In this document: positions 56,957 to 64,000 of the stretch, in pieces
Numbering within the stretch: position 1 is the first letter of the stretch
How the letters are laid out: each line of letters opens with the position of its first letter
Origin: Nocardioides sp. JQ2195
GTDB lineage: Bacteria; Actinomycetota; Actinomycetes; Propionibacteriales; Nocardioidaceae
Direction of reading: 5' to 3'
NCBI RefSeq assembly: GCF_012272695.1
Contig: NZ_CP050902.1
Location: 1,240,001-1,304,000, forward strand
DNA length: 64,000 bases
Translations under genes and position numbers: made by a program
The notes under the pieces: generated by a model
Seen by the model: only the letters and a program-made list of their open reading frames with translations
The model's database searches: none
What the model was told of the DNA's origin: nothing

Positions 56957-57811
56957 TCAGAAGGCCTGTGCCATCAGCTCCCCGAACAGCTCGTGCTCGT
57001 CGACCTCGAGTCCACGTCGCCGGAACCACGCGCACACGTTGGTGCAGTCCCTCAGCAGGAAGTCCATCCCCTGGGCGTTGCCGGCCAGGTCCACGGCCTG
57101 GGGCAGGTCGATGATCACCAAGCGCTCGTCCGCGAGCAGGATGTTGTACGGCGAGAGGTCGCCGTGGGCGACCCCGTCCCGGGCCAAAGCACCCATCGCG
57201 GAACGCAGCTGTTCGAAGAGGTGGCCGAGCAGGTCGCCGTCCGGTCGCGTCTGAGCCAGGCGCGGGGCCGGCTCCCCGTCGACCGAGATGAACTCCATCA
57301 GGATCTCCGTGCCGTCGATCTGGACGGGGTAGGGGACCGGGACACCGGCTGCCCAGAATCTCGTGAGGGCGGTCCACTCCGAGCTTGCCCACTGCCCGGC
57401 CGCCACCTCGCGACCGAAGGTCGACTTGGCCTTGACCGCGCGGGCGTCGCGCGAGCGCTTGGTGGACCATCCCTCGGTGTAGGCGCCGCTGCGGTGGAAG
57501 GCCGTGTGCTCACGGGACTTGTAGCGCTTGGCGGCCATCACCACGGACTCGCCGCGCAGGGTCGAGCCGGGAACTGCGCGCTCGAGCAGGAAGACCTCGG
57601 CCTCCTTGCCGGTCTTGAGGATGCCCAGCTCGGTGTCGATGGCTGCCTGGGAGGTCACCACCCAGTCGGGACGAGGCTCCGGTCCCCGGCACAAGGGCTC
57701 CACGGAGAGCCAGGTGGACCAGCGTTGGTTGTCGTCGTCGGGCTCGTCGAGGGCCTCGAAGTCGAAGACGAAGGTCGGGTCAATGTCCTCGAGGGGACGG
57801 TCGTGCATCAT
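56957..57811 (-). CDS. RIO1-family serine protein kinase
   Basis: RIO kinases are atypical protein kinases or ATPases; bacterial roles are not known. The ATG at 57811 (with another directly after it) has GGAG 8 bases upstream and gives 284 residues; the frame upstream is non-coding in character. The P-loop region is ILKTGKEAEVFLLERA near residue 57 with the ATP-binding Lys in VVMAAKRYK. The catalytic loop is HGDLSPYNILL near 215 and the metal-binding loop is VIIDLPQAVD near 230, both intact. It is divergent from the ANL-like gene. Confidence 0.88.
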   Translation of the reverse strand: MMHDRPLEDIDPTFVFDFEALDEPDDDNQRWSTWLSVEPLCRGPEPRPDWVVTSQAAIDTELGILKTGKEAEVFLLERAVPGSTLRGESVVMAAKRYKSREHTAFHRSGAYTEGWSTKRSRDARAVKAKSTFGREVAAGQWASSEWTALTRFWAAGVPVPYPVQIDGTEILMEFISVDGEPAPRLAQTRPDGDLLGHLFEQLRSAMGALARDGVAHGDLSPYNILLADERLVIIDLPQAVDLAGNAQGMDFLLRDCTNVCAWFRRRGLEVDEHELFGELMAQAF

Positions 57812-57910
57812 CAGTCGTGCTCCAGGTGTGAGGGGATCGGTCTGAGGACAGACCAATGACAGTGATCGACATGTCACGACTCCTCTCACAACGGGCACGG
57901 CCGGACGCCG

Positions 57911-57916
57911 TACTCT
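57911..57916 (+). promoter_or_regulatory. Candidate -10 box for the ANL-like gene and M1 peptidase
   Basis: TACTCT lies 64 bases before the GTG at 57981 in the divergent region. It would give a leader of about 57 bases. Confidence 0.4.
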
Positions 57917-57980
57917 TCCGGGGACAACGTTCCCGCACGGCATCCACCGGGCGCAACCGAATTTCCGCAAGGAGTACGAC

Positions 57981-58607
57981 GTGGAGTTGGCGTGGTTCCG
58001 CAAGCCCGGCGCCGATGACGAGGGCACCCTGAACCTCGCCTACAACATCCTCGACCTGCCGGTGATCCGTGGCAGGGCGACCGATCCGGCCGTCACGGGG
58101 GCCGTCGACCTCGACTTCGCCGGCCTGCTGGAACAGGTCGGGGCCGTGGCCGGTGCCTTCCGCAGTCTCGGCGTCACCCCCGGGAGCCAGGTGGGGGTGC
58201 GCCTGGACGACCCGGTTCGTGAGCTGGTGGCGCTGCTGGCCACGCTCCGACTCGGTGCCACGTTCGTCGAGATCGACGCGAGTGCCGATCTCGGGGACAC
58301 CACCCCCGGCCTGTTGGTCACCGACACGGCGATGCCGTTCGGTGACCACGTGCCACCGGTCGTGGTCGTGTCCGGCATCGAGCCCGGGGACCCGACCCGT
58401 GACGTCGCCTGGGAGGTCGCGCACAAGGCCGGCGCGACCGATCCGGCCGGCTGCGAGCCGGTGGCGCCGGGCACCACGGCGTACGTCCTCGGGGCGTCGG
58501 TCCGCACCATCGATGTCGCCGCCGACCCCAGCCGGCTCGGTGTCGTGCTGGCCACGCTGCTGGCCGGCGGTCCCGTCCACCTCGACACCCGCGGAGAAGC
58601 CTCATGA
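57981..58607 (+). CDS. ANL-enzyme N-terminal-like protein (TIGR03089-like), catalytic part missing
   Basis: The 208-residue protein begins MELAWFRKPGADDEGTLNLA then YNILD, the entry motif of acetyl-CoA-synthetase-like ANL enzymes. VGVRLDDPVRELVALLATLRLGATFVEID resembles the region before the first catalytic core motif. The AMP-binding P-loop, the A5-A8 motifs and the C-terminal domain are all absent. It matches the size of TIGR03089-type actinobacterial proteins, which are themselves reduced. The protein is probably not an active ligase. AAGGAG is 7 bases before the GTG. The stop overlaps the M1 peptidase ATG. Confidence 0.7.
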   Translation: MELAWFRKPGADDEGTLNLAYNILDLPVIRGRATDPAVTGAVDLDFAGLLEQVGAVAGAFRSLGVTPGSQVGVRLDDPVRELVALLATLRLGATFVEIDASADLGDTTPGLLVTDTAMPFGDHVPPVVVVSGIEPGDPTRDVAWEVAHKAGATDPAGCEPVAPGTTAYVLGASVRTIDVAADPSRLGVVLATLLAGGPVHLDTRGEAS

Positions 58608-60016
58608 ACCGTTCCCGGCGAGTCCTCGCCTCGCTCCTCGCGACCACCTGCCTCGTCGCCGGGGTGGGAACCGCTTCGGCCCAGGTCGACCCCGCGTCTC
58701 CCGGATCGGCCGGGGCGGGCGACCCCTACTTCCCCGACTACGGCAACGGCGGCTACGACGTCATCCACTACCGCGTGCACGACCGGATCGGTTTCAACCG
58801 CGGTCGGCTCACCGGGCGGACGACCGTGCGTGCCACCGCCACCCAGGCGCTGAGCCGCTTCAACCTCGACATGATGCTCAAGGTCCGGTCGGTGACCGTG
58901 GACGGTGAGCAGGCGACCTTCCGCAAGCCCAACCGGCACGAGCTCCAGGTCACCCCGGCCGACCCGATCGCCGAGGGGGAGGTCTTCGAGGTCCGGGTGA
59001 AGTACGCCGGCACCCCCAAGAACCGGGAGTGGAACGGCGAGGACGTCTGGCTCGGCAACCGCCGCGAGGTCGTGGCGATGGGGGAGCCCCAGATCGCGGC
59101 CTGGTGGTTCGCGGCGAATGACCACCCGAGCGACAAGGCGACCTTCGACATCTCCATCAACGTCGCCAAGAAGAAGAAGGTCATCGCCAACGGCGAGCTG
59201 CAGGAGGTCAGGAAGGGCAAGGAGCGCAACACCTGGCACTGGCGTGCCGCGGAGCCGATGGCGCCGTACCTCGCCTTCTTCGGTGCCGGCAGCTTCGCCC
59301 TCGACCGCGGTCGCACGGCCACCGGCCTGCCCTACGCGTACGCCGTCTCGCGGCAGCTGCGGAAGAAGCAGCGCACCAAGGCCTTCCGGTTCCTCCAGAC
59401 CACGCCGAAGGTGCTCGCCTTCCTCGAGGAGTGGCTCGGCGACTACCCGTTCTCCACCACAGGTGGACTGGTGACGGGGCTCGACGTCAACTTCGCGCTG
59501 GAGAACCAGACCCGCCCGACCTATCCCTACACGGGCGGCGCCGGATCGAGCTGGCTGGTGGCCCACGAGCTGGCCCACCAGTGGTTCGGCGACAAGGTGG
59601 CCGTGCAGAACTGGCGCGACATCTGGCTCAACGAGGGACTGGCGACCTACTTCGAGACGTTGTGGGCCGACAACTACGGATGGTCGACGCCGCAGAAGTG
59701 GCTGCTCAGTGAGTGGGGGTCCTACCCCCGGACCTTCTGGAAGCTGAAGATCGGTGACCCCGGGGGCAACCGGATGTTCGACTACCCGGTCTACCAACGT
59801 GGCGGCATGGCCGTGCAGGCGTTGCGGCAGCGCATCGGCGACACCGACTTCAAGGCCCTGCTGCGTGCGTGGGTCACTGATCGTGAGCACGGCTCGGTCG
59901 AGGACTTCATCGCGCTCGCCGAGGAGACCAGCGGCGAGGACCTCGAGGGGTTCTTCGACGCCTGGTTGTTCTCCTCGACGCGACCGGCCAGGACCGTGGC
60001 GAACGGCCTGTCCTGA
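58604..60016 (+). CDS. Exported M1 family metallopeptidase
   Basis: The 470-residue protein has a signal peptide (MNRSRRVLASLLATTCLVAG ending TASA-Q) and the gluzincin motif HELAHQWFGDK with zinc ligands H321, H325 and E344 and catalytic E322. The GXMEN-type exopeptidase loop is represented by LDVNFALENQTRP near residue 291, slightly changed from GAMEN. The N-terminal saddle domain and the C-terminal part are present but the fourth ERAP-like domain is not, so it is a short secreted member. The ATG overlaps the stop of the ANL-like gene, so the two are coupled. Confidence 0.9.
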   Translation: MNRSRRVLASLLATTCLVAGVGTASAQVDPASPGSAGAGDPYFPDYGNGGYDVIHYRVHDRIGFNRGRLTGRTTVRATATQALSRFNLDMMLKVRSVTVDGEQATFRKPNRHELQVTPADPIAEGEVFEVRVKYAGTPKNREWNGEDVWLGNRREVVAMGEPQIAAWWFAANDHPSDKATFDISINVAKKKKVIANGELQEVRKGKERNTWHWRAAEPMAPYLAFFGAGSFALDRGRTATGLPYAYAVSRQLRKKQRTKAFRFLQTTPKVLAFLEEWLGDYPFSTTGGLVTGLDVNFALENQTRPTYPYTGGAGSSWLVAHELAHQWFGDKVAVQNWRDIWLNEGLATYFETLWADNYGWSTPQKWLLSEWGSYPRTFWKLKIGDPGGNRMFDYPVYQRGGMAVQALRQRIGDTDFKALLRAWVTDREHGSVEDFIALAEETSGEDLEGFFDAWLFSSTRPARTVANGLS

Positions 60017-60052
60017 GGGTTGGCCGGAGAGTCGACCTGAGAGACTGCCCAC

Positions 60053-61153
60053 GTGACTTCTCCACGCGACGTCGTCGTCCTCGGCTCCACCGGCTCGATC
60101 GGCACCCAGGCGCTCGATCTGGTCCGGGCCAACCCTGATCGCTTCCGGGTGGTCGGCCTGACCGCCGGTGGATCCAACCAAGAGCTCTTCGACGCCCAGG
60201 TGCGCGAGTTCGCCCCGGCGTACTCCGGGCTGGGGGAGGACGCCTCCACCGAGGCGGCAGGGATGGCGTGCGACGTCGTGCTCAACGGCATCACCGGCGC
60301 TGTCGGCCTGCGGCCCACGCTGGCTGCCCTCGACGCCGGGAACACCTTGGCCCTGGCCAACAAGGAGTCCTTGATCATCGGCGGCCCCGTGGTGACCACG
60401 CGGGCCCGACCGGGGCAGATCGTGCCCGTGGACAGTGAGCACGCTGCGGTCGCCCAGTGCCTGCGCGGCGGCAGCCCGCAGGAGGTACGCCGCCTGGTGC
60501 TGACCGCGAGCGGAGGCCCCTTCCGTGGCCGCACCCGCGAGCAGCTGGCCGATGTCCGCCCCGAGGACGCGCTGAACCACCCCACCTGGTCGATGGGCCC
60601 GGTGATCACGGTGAACTCGGCGACCCTGGTCAACAAGGGACTCGAGGTGATCGAGGCACACCTGCTGTTCGGGATCGACTTCGACAACATCGAGGTCGTC
60701 GTGCACCCGACGTCCGTCGTGCACTCGATGGTCGAGTTCCACGACGGCTCGACCCTGGTGCAGGCCAGCCCCCCGACGATGATGATCCCGATCGCGCTCG
60801 GCCTGAGCTGGCCCGACCGGGTGCCCGACGCCGCGCCCCCGGTGGACTGGACCAAGCAGGAGACGTGGGAGTTCTTCCCCCTCGACGATGCGGCGTTCCC
60901 CGCGGTCGGCCTGGCCCGCGAGGCCGGCCAGCGCGGCGGCACGGCGCCGGCGGTCTACAACGCCGCAAACGAGGTCTGCGTCGAGGCCTTCCTCGCCGGG
61001 GACATCGCCTTCACCTCGATCGTGGACACGGTCGGTGCTGTTCTCGCTGACCACGCGCCGTTGCCCATCGGGGCCGAGCTCGACGTGGACGACGTGCTCG
61101 CTGCCGACGCCTGGGCCCGGCAACAGGCGCGGACGACGCTGGCGCAGGCCTGA
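60053..61153 (+). CDS. dxr: 1-deoxy-D-xylulose 5-phosphate reductoisomerase
   Basis: Dxr makes MEP from DXP with NADPH, the second step of the MEP isoprenoid pathway. The 366-residue protein begins [23 protein letters not shown], the NADPH motif. [12 protein letters not shown] is near 104, and the metal-binding [13 protein letters not shown] is near 123. [10 protein letters not shown] is near 147, and [22 protein letters not shown] is the substrate loop. The GTG at 60053 follows the M1 gene by 36 bases, and a GAGACT box ends 6 bases before it. ispG, another MEP gene, is 2 kb downstream. Confidence 0.96.
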   Translation: MTSPRDVVVLGSTGSIGTQALDLVRANPDRFRVVGLTAGGSNQELFDAQVREFAPAYSGLGEDASTEAAGMACDVVLNGITGAVGLRPTLAALDAGNTLALANKESLIIGGPVVTTRARPGQIVPVDSEHAAVAQCLRGGSPQEVRRLVLTASGGPFRGRTREQLADVRPEDALNHPTWSMGPVITVNSATLVNKGLEVIEAHLLFGIDFDNIEVVVHPTSVVHSMVEFHDGSTLVQASPPTMMIPIALGLSWPDRVPDAAPPVDWTKQETWEFFPLDDAAFPAVGLAREAGQRGGTAPAVYNAANEVCVEAFLAGDIAFTSIVDTVGAVLADHAPLPIGAELDVDDVLAADAWARQQARTTLAQA

Positions 61154-61256
61154 TCGATCCACTGTGCTGCGCAACACGGCCGAAAGTCGCCGTGCTCAGG
61201 CCTGAGGACGTACCGTTGACGCGTAACCGGGTGACGCTGAAGGGACCCTGAACAGC

Positions 61257-62600
61257 ATGACCGTGCTCTACTACACGCTCGGCGTGGTGATCTTCGTGGT
61301 CGCCATCCTGGTCTCGATCGCGCTCCACGAGCTCGGCCACATGTTCTGGGCCAAGAAGTTCGGTGGCAAGGTCACCCAGTACTTCGTCGGCTTCGGCAAC
61401 ACGATCTGGTCGAAGAAGGTCGGCGAGACCGAGTACGGCTTCAAGGCGATCCCACTCGGTGGCTTCGTGAAGATCGTCGGCATGCTGCCTCCCGAGAAGG
61501 ACTCCCGCGAGACCTACGTCGACGAGGACGGCAACGAGGTCGAGCGCCTGCGGCAGTCCAACACCGGCATGTTCACGCAGCTGATCTCCGACGCGCGCGC
61601 AGCGGAGTGGGAGACGGTCAAGGCCGAGGACTCCAACCGGTTGTTCTACAAGATGCCCTGGTGGAAGAAGGTCATCGTGATGGGCGCCGGGCCGGCAGTG
61701 AACATCGCCATCGCCTTCGTGATCTTCGGTGCGCTCTTCGCCACCTACGGCAACATCGGGGAGCCGCGGACCACGCCGGAGGTCTCCGGCGTCCAGCCGT
61801 GCGTCGTCAAGTACGAGGAAGCGGGGCGTGCCTGCACCGCCGACGACCCGGAGAGCCCGGCACAGAAGGCCGGCCTGCGCACGGGCGATCGGATCCTGAG
61901 CTTCAACGGCACCACGATCGGTGACGACTGGGACAAGCTGTCGGACCTGATTCGTGACAACGGTGAGGGCAAGGCCGTCATCGTGGTCGACCGCGGGGGC
62001 GAGAGCAAGACCTTGACCACCCACACCGTGGTCAGTGACCGGCCCACCTCGACCACCGACGAGACCTTGGAGGCCGTGGGCTTCCTTGGCTTCGTTCCGA
62101 CCGCGGAGCCGACCACGGGCGGGCTGCTCTACACCGTCGACACGATGGGCACGATGACCGTCCAGACCGTCGAGGCGCTGGTCCACCTGCCGAGCAAGGT
62201 GTGGGGCGTGGGCAAGGCCATCGTCGGCCTCGAGAAGCGTGACCCCGAGGGCCCGATGAGCTTGGTCGGCGGAGGCCGGATCGCCGGTGAGACCGCGGCG
62301 CACGAGGCGTTCCCGGTCAAGGAGAAGCTGGTCATGCTGCTGATGCTGATCGCGGGCTTCAACTTCTTCATCGGCATGTTCAACTTCGTGCCCCTGCTGC
62401 CGCTCGACGGCGGCCACATCGCCGGAGCGACCTACGAAGGCCTGCGTCGCGGGTGGGCCAGGCTCCGACGCCGTCCCGATCCCGGATACGTCGACGTGGC
62501 CAAGCTGCTGCCGATCGCCTATGTCGTGGCCAGTGCCTTCCTGGTGATGAGCCTGGTCCTGATCGTCGGCGACCTCGTGGTCCCGATCCACCTGACCTGA
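61257..62600 (+). CDS. rseP: Site-2 protease RseP/Rip1 family
   Basis: This intramembrane zinc protease cleaves anti-sigma factors and other membrane substrates. The 447-residue protein starts with a helix containing HELGH (H24, E25, H28). It has the family loop FKAIPLGGFVKIVGM near 60 and a single PDZ domain at about 190-270 (GLRTGDRILSFNGTTI). The third zinc ligand lies in FNFVPLLPLDGGH near 380. Four transmembrane segments are seen. The ATG at 61257 follows GAAGGG. It sits between dxr and ispG as in mycobacteria, where the homologue Rip1 affects envelope stress responses. Confidence 0.95.
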   Translation: MTVLYYTLGVVIFVVAILVSIALHELGHMFWAKKFGGKVTQYFVGFGNTIWSKKVGETEYGFKAIPLGGFVKIVGMLPPEKDSRETYVDEDGNEVERLRQSNTGMFTQLISDARAAEWETVKAEDSNRLFYKMPWWKKVIVMGAGPAVNIAIAFVIFGALFATYGNIGEPRTTPEVSGVQPCVVKYEEAGRACTADDPESPAQKAGLRTGDRILSFNGTTIGDDWDKLSDLIRDNGEGKAVIVVDRGGESKTLTTHTVVSDRPTSTTDETLEAVGFLGFVPTAEPTTGGLLYTVDTMGTMTVQTVEALVHLPSKVWGVGKAIVGLEKRDPEGPMSLVGGGRIAGETAAHEAFPVKEKLVMLLMLIAGFNFFIGMFNFVPLLPLDGGHIAGATYEGLRRGWARLRRRPDPGYVDVAKLLPIAYVVASAFLVMSLVLIVGDLVVPIHLT

Positions 62601-62621
62601 GCTGATGTCGCCCGCGTTCGA

Positions 62622-62662
62622 CGGTGGTTGAGGAGGCGAGGCACGAGCCGTCTCGAAACCAT
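62622..62662 (-). repeat. Dispersed repeat, copy 2
   Basis: Read on the minus strand it is ATGGTTTCGAGACGGCTCGT, continuing GCCTCGCCTCCTCAACCACC. It is almost identical to copy 1 at 23937 and lies in the opposite orientation to copies 3 and 4. Confidence 0.85.
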
Positions 62663-62723
62663 CTTGTCCACAGGCCAACGTCAGGCGCTTGCCCGCGACC
62701 GATGCCCGGGAAACGATCGACAC

Positions 62724-63022
62724 ATGGCTTTCGTCTACATCCTGCGGTGCGCCGACGGCACGTACTACGTCGGGAGCACGACGAACCTTCCGATCCGGCT
62801 GTGGCAGCACAACAACGGTCCTGACGGAGCGGCGTACACCCGAAGACGTCGCCCCGTGGAACTCGTCTGGTCGGCGGAGTTCGAGTCGACCGCCGAGGCG
62901 TTCGCCTTCGAGAAGCGGGCTAGGGCTGGAGCCGCGCCAAGCGGGAGGCGTTGATCGCGGGTGATTGGGGCGTCGTACGTCGGCTCGCGAGTCGTGCCGT
63001 TCCGCGAAGGCCTCCGGCTTGA
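62724..63022 (+). pseudogene. GIY-YIG nuclease gene broken by a one-base deletion
   Basis: The protein starts MAFVYILRCADGTYYVGSTT, a YhbQ/UPF0213-like GIY-YIG domain (here VYI...YVG). The reading frame ends early at 62954 after 76 residues. Just before the end, the sequence after AFAFEKR departs from the family. One frame over, from 62924, it continues GWSRAKREALIAGDWGVVRR to a stop at 63020-63022, which is exactly the usual C-terminus. A single-base deletion near 62919-62923 explains this. Catalytic Tyr and Arg residues lie before the break, so a truncated product may still fold. A sequencing error is the alternative. Confidence 0.75.
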
Positions 63023-63030
63023 GGTCGGGT

Positions 63031-63070
63031 GTGGTTTCGAGACGCTCGTTCCTCGCTCCTCAACCACCGT
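63031..63070 (+). repeat. Dispersed repeat, copy 3
   Basis: GTGGTTTCGAGACGCTCGTT opens a 40-base copy ending TCCTCAACCACCGT. It lies 8 bases after the extended GIY-YIG frame. Confidence 0.85.
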
Positions 63071-63081
63071 CGGGGTGGGGT

Positions 63082-63122
63082 GTGGTTTTGAGACGCTCGT
63101 TCCTCGCCTCCCCAACCACCGT
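63082..63122 (+). repeat. Dispersed repeat, copy 4
   Basis: GTGGTTTTGAGACGCTCGTT opens this copy, which ends CCCCAACCACCGT. It is in tandem with copy 3 (51-base period) and differs by a few bases. Confidence 0.85.
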
Positions 63123-63149
63123 GGAGTGTGGTCATCCTCGCGTCGTACG

Positions 63150-63155
63150 TAGACT
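63150..63155 (+). promoter_or_regulatory. Leaderless-type -10 box of ispG
   Basis: TAGACT ends 6 bases before the ATG at 63162. Confidence 0.6.
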
Positions 63156-63161
63156 GGCGCC

Positions 63162-64000
63162 ATGACGTCGATCAGTTTGGGCATGCCCGAAGCGCCGCCT
63201 CCGGTGCTCAGTCCTCGCCGCAAGACCCGCAAGATCAAGGTCGGCAAGGTCGAGGTCGGGGGAGACGCGCCGATCTCGGTGCAGTCGATGACCACCACGC
63301 TCACCTCCGACGTCAACAGCACCCTCCAGCAGATTGCCGAGCTGACCGCGGCCGGCTGCGACATCGTGCGCATCGCCTGCCCCAGCCAGGACGACGCCGA
63401 CGCGCTCCCCGCGATCGCCCAGCACTCGCAGATCCCGGTGATCGCCGACATCCACTTCCAGCCGAAATACGTCTACGCGGCGATCGAGGCCGGTTGTGCC
63501 GGGGTGCGGGTCAACCCCGGCAACATCCGCCAGTTCGACGACCAGGTGAAGGAGATCGCGGCCGCCGCCAAGGACCACGGCACCTCGATCCGCATCGGCG
63601 TCAACGCGGGGTCGCTCGACAAGCGACTGCTCGAGAAGTATGGCAGGGCCACTCCCGAGGCCCTGGTCGAGAGCGCGGTCTGGGAGGCCAGCCTCTTCGA
63701 GGAGCACGGCTTCCACGACTTCAAGATCTCGGTCAAGCACAACGACCCGGTCGTGATGGTGCGCGCCTACGAGCTCCTCGCCGAGAAGGGCGACTGGCCG
63801 CTGCACCTCGGCGTCACCGAGGCCGGCCCCGCCTTCCAGGGCACGATCAAGTCGGCCACCGCGTTCGGTGCGCTGCTCAGCCGGGGCATCGGCGACACCA
63901 TCCGGGTGAGCCTCTCCGCGCCGCCGGTCGAAGAGGTCAAGGTCGGCATCCAGATCCTGCAGTCGCTGAACCTGCGTCCCCGCAAGCTCGAGATCGTCTC
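63162..64000 (+). CDS. ispG: 4-hydroxy-3-methylbut-2-enyl-diphosphate synthase, 3' end outside the window
   Basis: IspG converts MEcPP to HMBPP in the MEP pathway with an iron-sulfur cluster. The visible 279 residues cover the TIM-barrel: [20 protein letters not shown] near residue 38, [19 protein letters not shown] near 93, [14 protein letters not shown] near 114, [20 protein letters not shown] near 188 and [20 protein letters not shown] near 213. The C-terminal cluster-binding domain lies beyond the right edge. The ATG at 63162 follows a TAGACT box with 6-base spacing, and the product starts [14 protein letters not shown]. Confidence 0.95.
   Translation, partial: MTSISLGMPEAPPPVLSPRRKTRKIKVGKVEVGGDAPISVQSMTTTLTSDVNSTLQQIAELTAAGCDIVRIACPSQDDADALPAIAQHSQIPVIADIHFQPKYVYAAIEAGCAGVRVNPGNIRQFDDQVKEIAAAAKDHGTSIRIGVNAGSLDKRLLEKYGRATPEALVESAVWEASLFEEHGFHDFKISVKHNDPVVMVRAYELLAEKGDWPLHLGVTEAGPAFQGTIKSATAFGALLSRGIGDTIRVSLSAPPVEEVKVGIQILQSLNLRPRKLEIV

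Noticed and set aside
58040..61177. A very long open frame on the minus strand (over 1000 codons)
   Set aside because: It is a shadow of the ANL-like, M1 and dxr genes, which have clear motifs. The translation is low-complexity Arg/Gly/Val-rich with no domain. High GC keeps antisense frames open.

Overview
The window is chromosomal DNA from a high-GC actinobacterium. Protein sequences and gene order point to the Nocardioidaceae (Nocardioides-like): actinobacterial-type SMC, bS16 and uS2 with long Ala/Glu/Lys-rich tails, a DUF222-HNH protein, GlnK/GlnD of the actinobacterial type, many GTG starts, and many genes that begin 6-7 bases after a TANNNT box. This assignment is inference from recognised families and not from a database search. 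No rRNA, tRNA, CRISPR array, prophage or insertion sequence was seen.

The backbone is the conserved actinobacterial block smc, ftsY, amtB-glnK, glnD, ffh, rpsP-khpA, rimM-trmD, rplS, lepB-rnhB-DUF2469, yraN-comM-dprA, xerC, M23 peptidase, rpsB, tsf, pyrH, frr, cdsA, rlmN, dxr, rseP, ispG. It covers chromosome segregation, the SRP pathway, nitrogen sensing, ribosome assembly, tRNA modification, signal-peptide cleavage, DNA uptake and repair helpers, phospholipid synthesis and the MEP isoprenoid pathway. The left edge cuts an MFS transporter and the right edge cuts ispG.

Accessory genes sit between these anchors. Between smc and ftsY are a thioesterase, a nucleotide-sugar dehydrogenase, a GT2 glycosyltransferase and a 59-residue membrane protein. 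Between ftsY and amtB are a methyltransferase and a minus-strand sulfotransferase plus a three-module glycosyltransferase. Between ffh and rpsP are a NYN-like protein, an amidohydrolase, a glutathione peroxidase and a VanW protein. Between dprA and xerC are a lipoprotein, a secreted protein, an EamA transporter and a DUF222-HNH protein, with visibly lower GC. Between rlmN and dxr are a GT4 glycosyltransferase, UDP-glucose dehydrogenase, a six-gene MoxR/DUF58/VWA/TPR operon, a LOG-like protein, a BluB-like nitroreductase, a RIO kinase, an ANL-enzyme N-terminal remnant and an M1 peptidase.

The most interesting observations are: a dispersed, partly palindromic repeat of about 40 bp present in five copies; a GIY-YIG gene broken by a one-base deletion and flanked by those repeats; TrmD fused to a GNAT acetyltransferase domain; uS2 carrying a C-terminal domain resembling the short 'sunset' domain; an amtB-glnK-glnD set interrupted by a terminator and an opposite-strand zinc-ribbon gene; a large inverted repeat downstream of rlmN; and a recurrent leaderless promoter signature. 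I did not find a convincing wholly new multi-gene system. The MoxR/VWA operon and the sulfotransferase-glycosyltransferase pair are the best functional candidates.
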